The notes: generated by a model from the letters alone, not told the origin. Shown: positions 14,526 through 24,247, counted from the first letter of the stretch. The stretch: DNA of 64,000 bases from CAVSWN01 sp963770995 (GCA_963770995.1 CAVYRS010000001.1:2604001-2668000), one strand, 5' to 3'. Translations and numbers: made by a program.

Positions 14526-17252
14526 TCACTCGTACCGGAGGGCAGCCGTCGGATCGAGACGCGACGCCCGTCGCGCCGGCACCGCAGCAGCCAGACTGGC
14601 GACGGCAAGCATCACCAGCATCGCGGCAGTAATCGTGGCCGGGTCGCTGGGACGCACACCAAACAGCACGCTCGCGACGAGCCGCGATGACGCGGCGACC
14701 AGGATCAACCCGATCGCCCCACCGATGCCGACGACGATCATCGTCTCGCGCGCGACCAGGCGCACCACGTCCCACCGGGTGGCGCCGAGCGCGAGCCGGA
14801 TCCCGATCTCCGTCGTTCGGCGCGTGGCGTCGTAGGACACGATCCCATACAGGCCGACGCACGCCAGGAGGAGTCCGATGATCGCCGATGCCGCGGTCAG
14901 CACGGCGAAGGCGCGCGGCTTTCCAATCGTCTCGGCGATCTGCTGGCGTTGAGTCTTGACCTCTTCCAGAGGAAGGCTGGAGTCGACCCGGCGCGCGGCT
15001 TCACGCAACGACGGTACCAGAGTCATCGGATCCGGTCCGGTCCGCACCTCGACGATCATGGGGCCCGGCGCGACTTGCGCGTGCGGAACGAACAGCGTCG
15101 GAGGCGTCGATTGATCGAGCCTCGAGTACTTGGAGTCGCGAACCACGCCAACCACCTCGATCGCCGCGCCTCGAGTTGCGCCGCGGACGATCTGGAAATG
15201 CCGGCCGATCGGGCGCGGTTCGCCGAACACCTCGCGGGCCATCGTCTCGTTGATCACGCCGACAGGCCCCGCGCCAGCCGAATCGGCGGCCGCCAGCGTC
15301 CGGCCGGCCAGCACGGGAATGCCCATCGTGTCGAAGAAGTTCCAGCGCACAGCCAGGAAGGACACGTCCTGCTGCCTGTCGGCGCCATCCGGGCGCACGA
15401 CGACCTCCCACTCCGAGTGCGCGACGAGCGGCATCGAGGACAGCGTCGCCGAGCGGACGCCGGGAACACCTTCGATGGCCGCCACTACGCGGTCGTAGAG
15501 ATCGAACGCCCGCGCTGGGTTCCGCACGGACGGATTGATGCGGAAAACGAGCAGGTTGTCGGCGTCGAACCCGACGTCGACCTGGGCGAAGTTGTACAGC
15601 GACCGCGCAAGGAGGCCCGCCCCCGCCACCAGCATGACGCTGAGAGCGACCTGCAGGCCCAACAGCGATTTGCCGGCGACGCCGCGCCTGCCACTCGTAC
15701 GGGGCGTGCCGATCTTGAGGGCCGGGCTCAGCTCGGTCCGTGTTGCCCGCACCGCGGGTCCGATGCCAAACACCAGAGCCGTCAACGCCGACAATCCGAG
15801 GGCAAAGCCAAGCGCGCGCACATCGATGCTGGCATCGACACTCGGGGCGTCGTTGCCGGGAAGCCATTGCATGAAGTTCTTGCCCCACACCGCCACCACC
15901 GTGCCGGCGGCGCCGCCAACGAGTGCCAGGAGCAGATTCTCGGTGAGCATCTGCCGGATCAGCCGCCAGCGGCTCGCGCCGAGCGCGAGACGAATCGACA
16001 CCTCCTGGCGCCGCGCGGTCGCGCGCACCAGCAGGAGGTTCGCAAGATTCACGCATCCAATCAGCAGGACGGCGGCCACCACCGCGAACACGATCGACAG
16101 GATCTGCTGCGCGTCGACGCGCGAATCGTCGGGCCCTTGCGCGCCGGGCCGTACGCGGAGCTGCGGCATGCCGGAGCGCGCGGGATTGGGCGTCTCCGGT
16201 GGGCGCGCGGCCCAGCTCTCGCGCACCGTTTCGGCAAACGCATTCTGCAGATCCGCAAGCGCCTGCTCTCGAGTGACGCCGCCTTTGAGCCGGCCCATGA
16301 TCTCCATCCACCATCGCCAGCCGGCCCGAGTCAGCGCCTCGTCGTTGCCGAGCGCCGGCGCGATGACGATGGGCAGAGTGACATCGGTCGATTCGGTCAG
16401 CCGAACGCCTTCGAAACCCTCGGGCGTGACTCCCACAATCACGACCGGAACCCGATTGACGTCGAACGCTTTCCCGACGATGCCGGCGTCGCCGCCAAAA
16501 CGCCGCTGCCAGTATCGATAGCTGATGACAGCGACCGGCTGGGCCTCGGGCGCGTCGTCCGAGGACGTGATCGTTCGACCATGGAGTGCCCGCACGCCGA
16601 GACCCGCGAAATAGTCGCCCGTGACGAGCAGCGCGGATGCGGTGTCGGCCTCTCGATCCGCCGAGATGGTGAGCGTTCGCGGCGAGAAGGCGAAGACGTG
16701 CGAGAGCGTCGCGGTCCGATCGCGGAACCGCTCGAAGGTGAGACTGGAGAACGACGTGCGGATGCCCACGGTGGGCGACGGTCCACGCCGGCCGTATCCA
16801 GAATAGCCGGCCACCATCGAGTCGGGGCTGCGCAGCCAGTCGAACACGACCAGCCGCTCGGGATCGGGCACCGGCAGCTGGCGCACAAGGATCGCGTCGA
16901 CGACGCTGAACACGGCCGTGTTCGCGCCGATGCCGAGCGCGAGGGTCGCGATGGCGGCGAGGGCGAAGCCCTTGTTCTTGCGGACGCTCCGCCACGCGTA
17001 GCGCAGATCGGAACCGAGCTCGTCCAGGATTCTGAGGCCGCGGCTCTGGCGGCTTTCTTCCTTGTATTTTTCGAGCGATCCGAACTCGAGCCGCGCCGTA
17101 CGCATCGCCTGCTCGGGCGTCAGCCCCGCGCGGGCGACGAGATCCTCGGCGCGGCGCTCGAGGTGAAACTGCAGCTCGTCGGAGAGGTTCTCCTCCATTT
17201 CGGCGCGGCGCCACACACTCCGCCAGAACGACCGGATCCTGGATCGCAGCAT
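14526..17252 (-). CDS. ADOP-family (acidobacterial duplicated orphan permease) FtsX-like ABC permease
   Basis: This 908-residue permease has the ADOP layout: a soluble helical N-terminus (residues 1-85, DELQFHLERRAEDL), a first membrane segment near 93-118 (FALAAIATLALGIGANTAVF), a large periplasmic MacB-like domain, an FtsX block of three membrane segments (about 385-500, with ILSIVFAVVAAVLLIGCVNL), a second periplasmic domain, and a duplicated FtsX block ending PARRASRLDPTAALRYE. No ATP-binding subunit is encoded nearby, as is typical of these orphan permeases. Related MacB/LolC-type permeases are mechanotransducers or lipoprotein/drug extruders, but the ADOP role is not known. Start ATG at 17252; a hairpin and dyads lie upstream. 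Confidence 0.88.
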   Translation of the reverse strand: MLRSRIRSFWRSVWRRAEMEENLSDELQFHLERRAEDLVARAGLTPEQAMRTARLEFGSLEKYKEESRQSRGLRILDELGSDLRYAWRSVRKNKGFALAAIATLALGIGANTAVFSVVDAILVRQLPVPDPERLVVFDWLRSPDSMVAGYSGYGRRGPSPTVGIRTSFSSLTFERFRDRTATLSHVFAFSPRTLTISADREADTASALLVTGDYFAGLGVRALHGRTITSSDDAPEAQPVAVISYRYWQRRFGGDAGIVGKAFDVNRVPVVIVGVTPEGFEGVRLTESTDVTLPIVIAPALGNDEALTRAGWRWWMEIMGRLKGGVTREQALADLQNAFAETVRESWAARPPETPNPARSGMPQLRVRPGAQGPDDSRVDAQQILSIVFAVVAAVLLIGCVNLANLLLVRATARRQEVSIRLALGASRWRLIRQMLTENLLLALVGGAAGTVVAVWGKNFMQWLPGNDAPSVDASIDVRALGFALGLSALTALVFGIGPAVRATRTELSPALKIGTPRTSGRRGVAGKSLLGLQVALSVMLVAGAGLLARSLYNFAQVDVGFDADNLLVFRINPSVRNPARAFDLYDRVVAAIEGVPGVRSATLSSMPLVAHSEWEVVVRPDGADRQQDVSFLAVRWNFFDTMGIPVLAGRTLAAADSAGAGPVGVINETMAREVFGEPRPIGRHFQIVRGATRGAAIEVVGVVRDSKYSRLDQSTPPTLFVPHAQVAPGPMIVEVRTGPDPMTLVPSLREAARRVDSSLPLEEVKTQRQQIAETIGKPRAFAVLTAASAIIGLLLACVGLYGIVSYDATRRTTEIGIRLALGATRWDVVRLVARETMIVVGIGGAIGLILVAASSRLVASVLFGVRPSDPATITAAMLVMLAVASLAAAVPARRASRLDPTAALRYE

Positions 17253-17269
17253 GGTCAGACCTCCTGCGC

Positions 17270-17337
17270 TCTCCTATACGACTTAGGAGAATCGTAGGTT
17301 CAGTCTCCTAAGCTGTCAAGGAGAGACTGGCTGAACC
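17270..17337. promoter_or_regulatory. two dyads upstream of the ADOP gene
   Basis: TCTCCTA (17270-17276) and TAGGAGA (17284-17290) form a perfect 7-7-7 inverted repeat about 20 bp upstream of the permease start. A second dyad joins GGTTCAG-TCTCC (17297-17308) to GGAGA...CTGAACC (17320-17337). Both reuse TCTCCTA. ADOP genes are often controlled by PadR-type repressors, which bind dyads, but no such regulator is in the window, so operator function is inference. Confidence 0.45.
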
Positions 17338-17342
17338 GTGGC

Positions 17343-17426
17343 AAGTCTGAAGTCTGAAGTCTGAAGTCTGAAGTCTGAAGTCAGAAATACCATGCTTCTG
17401 ACTTCTGACTTCATACTTCTGACTTC
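17343..17426. repeat. short-tandem-repeat hairpin, unit AAGTCTG
   Basis: The left arm (17343-17386) holds five copies of AAGTCTG plus one AAGTCAG. The right arm (17395-17426) is built of CTTCTGA-type units that read AAGTCAG on the other strand. The loop is about 8 bases. It lies between the S41 protease stop and the ADOP start region on the same strand. Confidence 0.9.
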
Positions 17427-17433
17427 CGATGGC

Positions 17434-20400
17434 TCACTGTTGCTGCGACGTCGTCCGCTTCGGTGCCGCCAGGTCGGCTTTCAACACTTCGACCGCCTTC
17501 TGGATCTGCGCGTCGCGGCCCTTGAGGAAATCTTCCGGCGTGTTGTCGACGAAGACGTCCGGCGGGACGCCGTAGTTTTCCATGTTCTGACCGGTAACCG
17601 TCCATACGCCGCTGCCCGGCGTTCGGATTGCCGACCCGTCCAGCAGCGTGTACGACCCTGTTCCGATTACCGCGGCCATCGTCGGCACGCCGATCACCTT
17701 GCCCAGACCGAGCGCCTTGAAGCCGGCCGGAAACATCTCGGCGTCCGACGCCGACCGCTCGTTCTGCATGACGACCATCGGCCCGTAGAAATTCTGCGGC
17801 CGGGGCTGCTGGAAGCCGGCGTCGCGGCCCATCGTGTACTGGTACTGCCGGCCCGCGAGAATGCCGAGCAACTCCTGGTCGATGCCGCCGCCGCCGTTGA
17901 AGCGCTGGTCGATGACGAGTGCTTTCTTGGTACGGTTCGCTGCGAGATCGAGCTGAAACTGGCGCAGCGAGGGCGCGTCCATGGCGCGGATGTGCAGGTA
18001 CCCGATCTCGCCGTTGCTTGCCTTCGTCACCATCTCGCGCCGACCGTCGACCCAGCGCGCGTACTGCAGATCGCCGAACGCCTGCTGCGCGACCGGCGTG
18101 ATCGTGACCTCCCAGGCGCCGTCTTTCACCGGCTTGTCGTTCAGCATGAAATGGAACTTGTTCCCAGAGGCAATCGTGAAGTGGCGCCAGTAGTTGTCGC
18201 TGGCCTTCAGATCGCGGTCGTCGATCGAGATGATGAAGTTGCCGGTCGTGATCTTCAGGTAGTCGTGATCGGCCGGCCCGTTCTTGTAGATGTGACCGAC
18301 TTTGTAGAAGCCCGATGCGTCCACCACGACATCGAATCCCGGGTAGCGCGTCTGTGCACGAGTCTCCATTTCAACCGGCCCGCCGCTCACGCCGGTGTGC
18401 GACGCGTTGAGGTGACCGATCATCATCATCATGACGGTGTGCAGCTCTTCCTCGTCGACCAGGTTCTCGAGCAGCGGCTCGTACATCTCACGCACGGCGT
18501 TCCAGTTCGCGCCGTGCATCTTCGCATCGTAGAAACGATTCTTCATGATCCGCCAGCCCTCGTTGAACACCTGCGCACGCAAGGCGCGATGATCGACTTC
18601 GAGCGTGACGCGGTAGGTGACATGTCGCGATGTCGCGTTGCCGACTGGCGCCGGTGCGTCGGAGGGGGCTCCACCGCGGCCACCCGCGCCGCCTCCCCTG
18701 CCGCCGCCGGCTGCGGGTGTCGCTGGAGCGTTCGCGCCAGCGTTGAGGTTCACAGGTGCCGCAAACAAGTTGGTTCCGGATCGGAAGTACAGCGTGCGGC
18801 CGTCGCGCGCGAACACCATGGCCGGGGCCGCGCCGAACTGACCACCAGGAGCCGCGCCGCGCCCGCCACCACGCGCCGCACCGTCCACCGCTGCCGCTGG
18901 GGGCACGCGCGTGATCTGTCCGCTCTCGACGTTGACGATGAAGATGCCGCCGCCATCGTTGTCGCCGGGGCCGCCGCGCCCGCCGCCCGGCGTCGGTGTT
19001 GAAACGGTGAGCGCCACGGAATGGCCTTCGGGCGCGGCCGTCGGCGCGCCGAGGGTCGTGCCGGGCACGGTCAACCGCCGCGCGCGTCGCGGGAGGCCGC
19101 TCCAGTCGATCCGCACGTCTGGCGGCGGAGCGTTTGCGCCGGCGACGCTACCTCTCCCGGCGTTCTGTCGCGCCGCGGCCTCGGCCGCAAGTCCCTGCGC
19201 TTCGTTGTCGATATCTCGATTCATCGGATCGCGCTCTTGGTCGCGCAGCGACAGCGCCCACAACGTCATGGTCGTTCCGATGCCGCCCTGCGTCGCGATG
19301 CCGTTGCTGAAGCCCTCGCTCGACGTGAACACGAGATAGCGGCCGTCGGCCGTCCAGACGGCGTTGTTCTCGCTGTACAGCAGGCCATCGTCTGACACAT
19401 GACGCTCCTCGCCACCCGCAATCGGCGCGATGTACACGTGCGAGCGCAGCGTGCGATCCTGCTTCGAAAACGCAACCCATTTGCTGTCTGGTGAAACCGA
19501 GACCGATCCGATCCGGTTGATGTCGCTCGACGTGACCACGGCCGTCCTGCCGTCCGCGACGCTGTAGTTATAGAGCCTCTTGTCGGCAGCCGTGTAGAGC
19601 AGCGACTTCGAGTCTGGCGTCCACACGAGCGCGCCCTTTTCGTTGTCCAGGTCCGTAATCTTCTTCGGGGTCTTGCCTTCCGGATCCGTCAGCCAGATCT
19701 CGTCGCGGCCCGATTTGTCCGAGACATAGGCGATGTACTTGCCGTCGGCCGACCATTTCGGGAACTGATTCCGCGACGCCATACGGTCGGGCGCGACGCG
19801 TGTGATGTCCCCGCGCTCGGTCGCGATCGTCATGATCTGGCCACGCGCCGAGATCACGGCTCGCCGGCCGGAAGGCGAGATGTCGAACGAGTCCACTTCG
19901 TTGGTGATGGTCTCGAAATCCTCTTCGTTGTCCTTTTCGTCGGCCGCGATGTCGATCTTGATCTCGTTGGTCTTGCCGGAGGCTACGTCGAGCTTCCAGA
20001 TGCCGAACAGCTCCTCGTACACGATCACTTTGCCGTCGCTCGACATTGACGGCCAGAACAGGTTGCCGTCCGGGTGGTGTGTCAGCTGCACGGGCTGACC
20101 ACCCTTTGCCGGAATCTTGTAGATATTGTTGACGCTCTTGCGGACGTCGGCGCTGCCGGGCGCCACGTTCTTGTCGTTCGGGAGGGGATCGGCAACGAAG
20201 TAGATCGCGCCGTCGGCGCCCCACATCGGCCAGAAGCGGTTGTAGCGCTCGTCGGCGAGCAGCTTGGTGTACGTCTTCGCGCCCAGGTCAGCTACCCACA
20301 AGTCCGCCGCATAGCTGCCGCGGTAATGCTGCCGCGACCACGTCGCGGGATGCCGGTTGAAGACGAGCGACTTGCCGTCCGGCGAATAGTTGCCCCAGTA

Positions 20401-20883
20401 TCCCCAATCGACGGGAAGCGCCTGCTCCTGTCCGCCGCTGACGGCGATCTGATACAGCGTCGCAACGTTCGGGAAGGCGCCGTCGCCGTGCGCGGCGCGG
20501 AACAGCACGTGCTGCGAATCGCGCGACCACCCCACGACATCGTCGCTGCCGGAGTGGAAGGTCAACCTGCGCGGCGTCCCGCCGGCGGCCGGCACGATGA
20601 AGACGTCGTTGTTGCCATACCGATTGGACGAGAACGCAATCCAGCGGCCATCCGGGGAGAAACGCGGGTAGATTTCACGCGCCCGGTTGTCGGTGAGCCG
20701 GAGAACGTTCGTGCCGTCTTCGTTCGCTACCCAGATGTCGCCCAGGTAGCTGAACGCGACCTTGCCGGCGTGATAGTCCGGATGGCGGGCCAGCCGAATC
20801 GGCGCGGCCGCCACTGACACCGCGGTGCCAAACACGAGCGCGAACCACGCTACGATTCGAACGGCCGGCGATTTCCCTGCCAT
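17434..20883 (-). CDS. secreted tricorn-like S41 protease with beta-propeller and PDZ
   Basis: The 1149-residue protein has a signal peptide (IVAWFALVFGTAVSVAAA), a TolB/WD40-like propeller (about residues 30-560; repeated FSPDGRWIAFSS and WSADGKYIAYVS blades), a long Gly/Arg/Pro-rich insertion (about 590-740), a helical core domain (about 770-840), a PDZ-like domain (about 850-890, GNFIISIDDRDL) and a C-terminal S41 peptidase domain. The nucleophile serine is expected in QNERSASDAEMF (about residue 1041), after the oxyanion segment FNGGGGID. Tricorn-type proteases degrade peptides; here it should work in the periplasm. The GAGG 5-8 nt upstream favours the ATG at 20883 over a GTG two codons earlier. 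Confidence 0.9.
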   Translation of the reverse strand: MAGKSPAVRIVAWFALVFGTAVSVAAAPIRLARHPDYHAGKVAFSYLGDIWVANEDGTNVLRLTDNRAREIYPRFSPDGRWIAFSSNRYGNNDVFIVPAAGGTPRRLTFHSGSDDVVGWSRDSQHVLFRAAHGDGAFPNVATLYQIAVSGGQEQALPVDWGYWGNYSPDGKSLVFNRHPATWSRQHYRGSYAADLWVADLGAKTYTKLLADERYNRFWPMWGADGAIYFVADPLPNDKNVAPGSADVRKSVNNIYKIPAKGGQPVQLTHHPDGNLFWPSMSSDGKVIVYEELFGIWKLDVASGKTNEIKIDIAADEKDNEEDFETITNEVDSFDISPSGRRAVISARGQIMTIATERGDITRVAPDRMASRNQFPKWSADGKYIAYVSDKSGRDEIWLTDPEGKTPKKITDLDNEKGALVWTPDSKSLLYTAADKRLYNYSVADGRTAVVTSSDINRIGSVSVSPDSKWVAFSKQDRTLRSHVYIAPIAGGEERHVSDDGLLYSENNAVWTADGRYLVFTSSEGFSNGIATQGGIGTTMTLWALSLRDQERDPMNRDIDNEAQGLAAEAAARQNAGRGSVAGANAPPPDVRIDWSGLPRRARRLTVPGTTLGAPTAAPEGHSVALTVSTPTPGGGRGGPGDNDGGGIFIVNVESGQITRVPPAAAVDGAARGGGRGAAPGGQFGAAPAMVFARDGRTLYFRSGTNLFAAPVNLNAGANAPATPAAGGGRGGGAGGRGGAPSDAPAPVGNATSRHVTYRVTLEVDHRALRAQVFNEGWRIMKNRFYDAKMHGANWNAVREMYEPLLENLVDEEELHTVMMMMIGHLNASHTGVSGGPVEMETRAQTRYPGFDVVVDASGFYKVGHIYKNGPADHDYLKITTGNFIISIDDRDLKASDNYWRHFTIASGNKFHFMLNDKPVKDGAWEVTITPVAQQAFGDLQYARWVDGRREMVTKASNGEIGYLHIRAMDAPSLRQFQLDLAANRTKKALVIDQRFNGGGGIDQELLGILAGRQYQYTMGRDAGFQQPRPQNFYGPMVVMQNERSASDAEMFPAGFKALGLGKVIGVPTMAAVIGTGSYTLLDGSAIRTPGSGVWTVTGQNMENYGVPPDVFVDNTPEDFLKGRDAQIQKAVEVLKADLAAPKRTTSQQQ

Positions 20884-20904
20884 ACGCACCTCAATCCGGA
20901 AATC

Positions 20905-20950
20905 CTACAGTCTGCAATCAATCTGAACTCTGAAATCTGAGCTCTGAAAT
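20905..20950. repeat. one-armed short-tandem-repeat tract, unit CTGAAAT
   Basis: The segment repeats imperfect 7-mers CTGCAAT, CTGAACT, CTGAAAT, CTGAGCT, CTGAAAT between the secreted-protein stop and the S41 start. No clear complementary arm is seen nearby. The unit is the same as in the hairpin at 22856-22956. Confidence 0.75.
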
Positions 20951-20951
20951 G

Positions 20952-22286
20952 TCACGGCTGCAGCCGTCTCCCCTTCATCAACACGTCGACGCCGTCGGGC
21001 CGGCCGTTCACGAAATCAACGCGGGTCAGCCCGTCGGGCGTTTGTCGAATCACCGCTGGAATCGACAGCCACGACAAGTACCAACCGCGCGGCAGCACGA
21101 CCGAGTTGCGCGGCCGCCCGAGGCTTCGCTCGAACGTGAACTCGTCGCCTTCGAAGCGGTAGCTTTGCGGCGCCGTGTACGTCTCCGATAGGCGCAGGCG
21201 CACCGACTGACCTTTCTTGACCGGCGCGAAATGCGTGACGACCACCTGCTGGTCGGGCGCAACCTGATCGCCGCCGGCATCGATTCCTGCCGCCTTCATC
21301 TGCGTACCGGTCAGGATGTCGCCCTTCAGTGCTTCGCCGGTGTCGAGAATTTTCGCCGACGGACTGGAGACCACGCTGCCGGTGCGAACGACGTTCAGAT
21401 ACTTGTCCACGCCCTCGCGCGACTCCGTGTAGTCGTGGTAGAGGCTGAACGCGTGAGTGTCCGGCTGCTGGAGAAAATACACGATGTCGCGATCCTGATG
21501 GGCACGCTCCGTAAGTCGTGCGCGCTCCGTTGGACCTTGCGCCGGCGGTGCTTCCCAACTTCGTGCATTCGTCAGCGCGCGCGGCTTCGCTGAATCGCCA
21601 GTCGGCGCGCCGGGCCGGGCTTTGATGACGAGCGCGGCGGCCCCCGGCGCCTGGTTCATGAAGCTGACGCGAACGCGTCCATCGGGCTCCGACAACACCT
21701 GCGCGGGCACGTTGCATTCGACGAGATGGAAGCCCGCCGGGAGCACAACAGCAGCGCGACGGAGACCAATCGACCGGCTGAACACGATGGCGTCGGCTTC
21801 ACGGTAGTAGCTCTTCGCGTCCTTGTAGGTCTTGACGATGCGGAGACGAGCCTGACCGCCATCGGCAGGCACTGGCCGCGCAAGCCGGATGTCGAGGTGG
21901 TCGTTCCGCAGTTCGAATTGGAGAGGCTCGCCCGTCATCAGGTCGATCACGCGATCGGGCCCGCCAACCGCCGCGGGCACGGATTGCAGGCCGCTGCCAA
22001 TCCGGTCGTAGAACCTGGTCGCGCCGGCGGTCGTCACTGCGACCTCGTAGTCGGTCCGGAACGCGTTGGTCTCGGGCGCGAGCAGCTCGTATGTCGCGAA
22101 CTCGTCCTGCACCGTTTGAGGAGGCGGAGCCTGAGCGGTCGGAGCCGTTGCGAGTGCCGTGATCAGCGCAACCGCCGAAATCTGAAATCCCGCCTTCGCT
22201 CGCAAGCCCTGCCCGCGAGCTCCGGCGAGGCTCGCCGAAGCGCCTTCGGCGCGGAGGCGGCTGAAGTCTGAAATCTGAACCGTCAC
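20952..22286 (-). CDS. secreted protein of unknown function
   Basis: I do not recognise a family. From the GTG at 22286, which overlaps the upstream lipoprotein stop (GTGA), the product is 444 residues with an export signal near residues 33-56 (ISAVALITALATAPTAQA). The first 32 residues come from a palindrome-rich repeat and are not typical of a signal peptide, so translation may really start further in, although no ATG is available. The mature part looks beta-rich, with two related halves: VLPAGFHLVECNVPAQV near residue 205 and VLPRGWYLSWLSIPAVI near 395 are each followed by a DGR/DGL-VxFxN strand. A duplicated beta-domain periplasmic protein working with the adjacent lipoprotein and protease is plausible. 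Confidence 0.7.
   Translation of the reverse strand: MTVQISDFSRLRAEGASASLAGARGQGLRAKAGFQISAVALITALATAPTAQAPPPQTVQDEFATYELLAPETNAFRTDYEVAVTTAGATRFYDRIGSGLQSVPAAVGGPDRVIDLMTGEPLQFELRNDHLDIRLARPVPADGGQARLRIVKTYKDAKSYYREADAIVFSRSIGLRRAAVVLPAGFHLVECNVPAQVLSEPDGRVRVSFMNQAPGAAALVIKARPGAPTGDSAKPRALTNARSWEAPPAQGPTERARLTERAHQDRDIVYFLQQPDTHAFSLYHDYTESREGVDKYLNVVRTGSVVSSPSAKILDTGEALKGDILTGTQMKAAGIDAGGDQVAPDQQVVVTHFAPVKKGQSVRLRLSETYTAPQSYRFEGDEFTFERSLGRPRNSVVLPRGWYLSWLSIPAVIRQTPDGLTRVDFVNGRPDGVDVLMKGRRLQP
22190..22276. repeat. palindrome-rich tract in the 5' end of the secreted-protein gene
   Basis: CTGAAAT-type 7-mers occur at both ends (22190-22198 and 22261-22276). Between them are hairpins GCTCGC...GCGAGC (about 22198-22220), GGCGAG...CTCGCC and GCGCCTTCGGCGC (about 22240-22252). 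The tract is translated as the unusual N-terminus of the neighbouring protein. Confidence 0.65.
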
Positions 22287-22825
22287 GGTTTCCTCGTAAA
22301 TGTCGCCGGCGCCGCGAACGCGCCCGGCGGCGTCTGCGCGAGCCAGCGCTTCAACTCCCCGGTCGTCGCGGTGATGACGGCGTTGCGGCGGTCGTCGATG
22401 GCCGTGCTCAGGCGGCCGAGCGTTTTTCGCGACATCGCGCGCATGAACCAGTCGTAGTCCAGCAGCGCCGCGTCCAACTCGTTGTCCTTGACGGCGACGC
22501 GGGCGACGGTGTGGACCGGCACGAGCAGGGGACCGGGATCCGCGCCGCGCATTTCCGTGAGGTCCAGGAATGTGGACGCGCCGATTTTCGTGAGGTTGCC
22601 CTGAAAGACGCGCGTGGCCGTGCGGTCCACGAACGTGATCTTGTAGGACCGCCACTCGCCGCGCTCGATCGTCGCGCGTGTGCCATCCTCACCGTTTTCC
22701 CACTGCCCGAGGAGCGCTTCTTCGAAGACCAGCGATTGATCGTCGTACGCAGGCTGCAGCGTGACCACCAGACAGCCGCTCATCGACACCGCGGCGGCAA
22801 CGAGTGCTACATACGCGCGATACAT
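22283..22825 (-). CDS. putative lipoprotein of unknown function
   Basis: The 180-residue product begins MYRAYVALVAAAVSMSGC, a short signal with a lipobox-like SMSGC, so it is probably a lipid-anchored protein. The remainder (QWENGEDGTRATIERGEWRSYKITFVD ... STFLDLTEMRG ... VHTVARVAVKDNELDAALLDYDWF) resembles a small beta-barrel of the lipocalin-like kind, but I do not recognise a named family. The stop overlaps the GTG start of the next gene, so the two are probably co-translated and may act together at the envelope. The S41 protease and ADOP permease follow on the same strand, possibly in one transcript. Confidence 0.75.
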   Translation of the reverse strand: MYRAYVALVAAAVSMSGCLVVTLQPAYDDQSLVFEEALLGQWENGEDGTRATIERGEWRSYKITFVDRTATRVFQGNLTKIGASTFLDLTEMRGADPGPLLVPVHTVARVAVKDNELDAALLDYDWFMRAMSRKTLGRLSTAIDDRRNAVITATTGELKRWLAQTPPGAFAAPATFTRKP

Positions 22826-22855
22826 GCGTGGCGCGAGTATAGCCCGCCGCGGGAG

Positions 22856-22956
22856 GCATTTCAGATGTCAGAGTTCAGATTTCAGATTGATTTGTAGATT
22901 CCTCGAATCGTGGATTCTGAAATCAATCTGAATTCTGAAATCTGAATTCTGAAATC
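22856..22956. repeat. short-tandem-repeat hairpin, unit CTGAAWT
   Basis: The left arm (22856-22902) is TTCAGAT/TTCAGAG 7-mers and the right arm (22911-22956) is CTGAATT/CTGAAAT 7-mers. AAATCAATCTGAA is a perfect 13-bp match between the arms, and the loop is about 10 bases. It lies between the MFS gene stop (22958) and the lipoprotein start. Confidence 0.9.
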
Positions 22957-22957
22957 C

Positions 22958-24247
22958 TCACGTCAGCTCACGATTGCGCGGGTCAGGAATCCAGATCCAC
23001 GTGAAGGCCGCCAGCAGGAACGCCGCGCCGGCAATGGCGAATGCGGCGCCGAACCCGCTCGACTGCGCCACGGTTCCCACCGTGTAAGGGGCGGCTGCGC
23101 TCGCGATGCGACCGAAGTTGTAGCAGAAGCCTGCCGCCGTCGCGCGGATCGCGGTCGGATAGATGTCGGCGACCAGCGCGCCGAGGCCGCTGAAATAGCC
23201 GGTGCCGAAAAACGCGACGAACGGACCGAGCAGCAGCAGCGCCGTCGGCGCCCGGAGCACTCCGTAAATGGGCAGCAGGACCGCCGCCGCGATGAGGTAG
23301 AGCACGTAGGTACGCTTGCGTCCGATCGCATCGGCCATGAAGCCGAACGTCACGTAGCCGAACCACATCCCGGTCTGCATCGCGATCAGGAACAGCGACA
23401 TCGTCGACGACGACAGACCGATCCCGCCCTGCTCCGGGGGGAGATTGAGGTACGCCGGCACCCAACCGTTCATCCCCCACCAGGCGAACAAGCAGCACGA
23501 ATTCATCAGCGCAATGGCCACCGTCACCGGGGCGACGCCGGGACGGAACAGCGCGCTGAACCGGCCGCGCTCGGCGGGCGCCGCCGCCTGCCAGCTCGGC
23601 GGATCCTCGATGTGCCGCCGAATCCATAGTGTGAAGAGCGCCGGCAGCACGCCGACGAAGAACACGCCACGCCAGCCCCACAGCGGCATTGCGATCATGT
23701 TCACGAGTGCGGCCAGGCCGTAGCCAATCGCCCAGGCGCTCTGCACGAACGCGAGCGCCTTGCCGCGATGCCGCGCAGGGAAGGATTCCGAGACCAGCGC
23801 CGCCCCGGTCGCCCACTCGCCGCCCATGCCGATCCCGAGCAGCACGCGGAAGACGGCCAGCTGCAGCGCCGACTGGGCGAACCCGCACGCGGCCGTGAAG
23901 ATCGAGTAGATCAGCACCGCCGCCATCAGCGCGCGCTTGCGTCCGAGCCGATCGGCAATCACGCCGAACGTGATCCCGCCCGCCGCTGCGGCCAGAAGCG
24001 TCACGGAATTGAGGATGCCGGCCGTCGCTCTCGACAGGTTGAGCGTTGGATCCTGGAGCAGCGACGCCAGGACGATCGAATAGAGCATGACGTCGAAGGA
24101 GTCGAGCATCCAGCCGAGCGAGGCGGCGATGAACGCACGGCGCCCGCGCAGGTCGGCTTCGCGCCACCACGCAAAAAGGCCGTCGCTGCCATGGCTGAGG
24201 GCTGAGGGCTGATGGCTGATCGCCGCTGGTGGATGGCTGACGGTCAT
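22958..24247 (-). CDS. MFS transporter, 12 membrane segments
   Basis: This is a 429-residue major facilitator with the signature loop GVIADRLGRKRALMAA between segments 2 and 3 and its echo FMADAIGRKRTYVLY in the second half. MGGEWATGAALVSESFPARHRGKALA matches the sialate/aromatic-acid or sugar-porter-like branch of organic-anion symporters. The ATG at 24247 overlaps the stop of pxpA (ATGA), so the pair is an operon, and the substrate may be 5-oxoproline or a related carboxylate; that is inference from context. The first 20 residues (SHPPAAISHQPSALSH) are encoded by GGCTGAG/GGCTGAT repeats and precede the family's usual start. Confidence 0.87.
   Translation of the reverse strand: MTVSHPPAAISHQPSALSHGSDGLFAWWREADLRGRRAFIAASLGWMLDSFDVMLYSIVLASLLQDPTLNLSRATAGILNSVTLLAAAAGGITFGVIADRLGRKRALMAAVLIYSIFTAACGFAQSALQLAVFRVLLGIGMGGEWATGAALVSESFPARHRGKALAFVQSAWAIGYGLAALVNMIAMPLWGWRGVFFVGVLPALFTLWIRRHIEDPPSWQAAAPAERGRFSALFRPGVAPVTVAIALMNSCCLFAWWGMNGWVPAYLNLPPEQGGIGLSSSTMSLFLIAMQTGMWFGYVTFGFMADAIGRKRTYVLYLIAAAVLLPIYGVLRAPTALLLLGPFVAFFGTGYFSGLGALVADIYPTAIRATAAGFCYNFGRIASAAAPYTVGTVAQSSGFGAAFAIAGAAFLLAAFTWIWIPDPRNRELT
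24190..24243. repeat. short tandem repeats, unit GGCTGAK, in the MFS 5' end
   Basis: GGCTGAG, GGCTGAG, GGCTGAT, GGCTGAT follow one another, and GGATGGCTGACGG repeats the theme 20 bp on. The tract is translated into the MFS N-terminus. No complementary arm is seen, so it resembles a single arm of the hairpin arrays elsewhere. Confidence 0.75.
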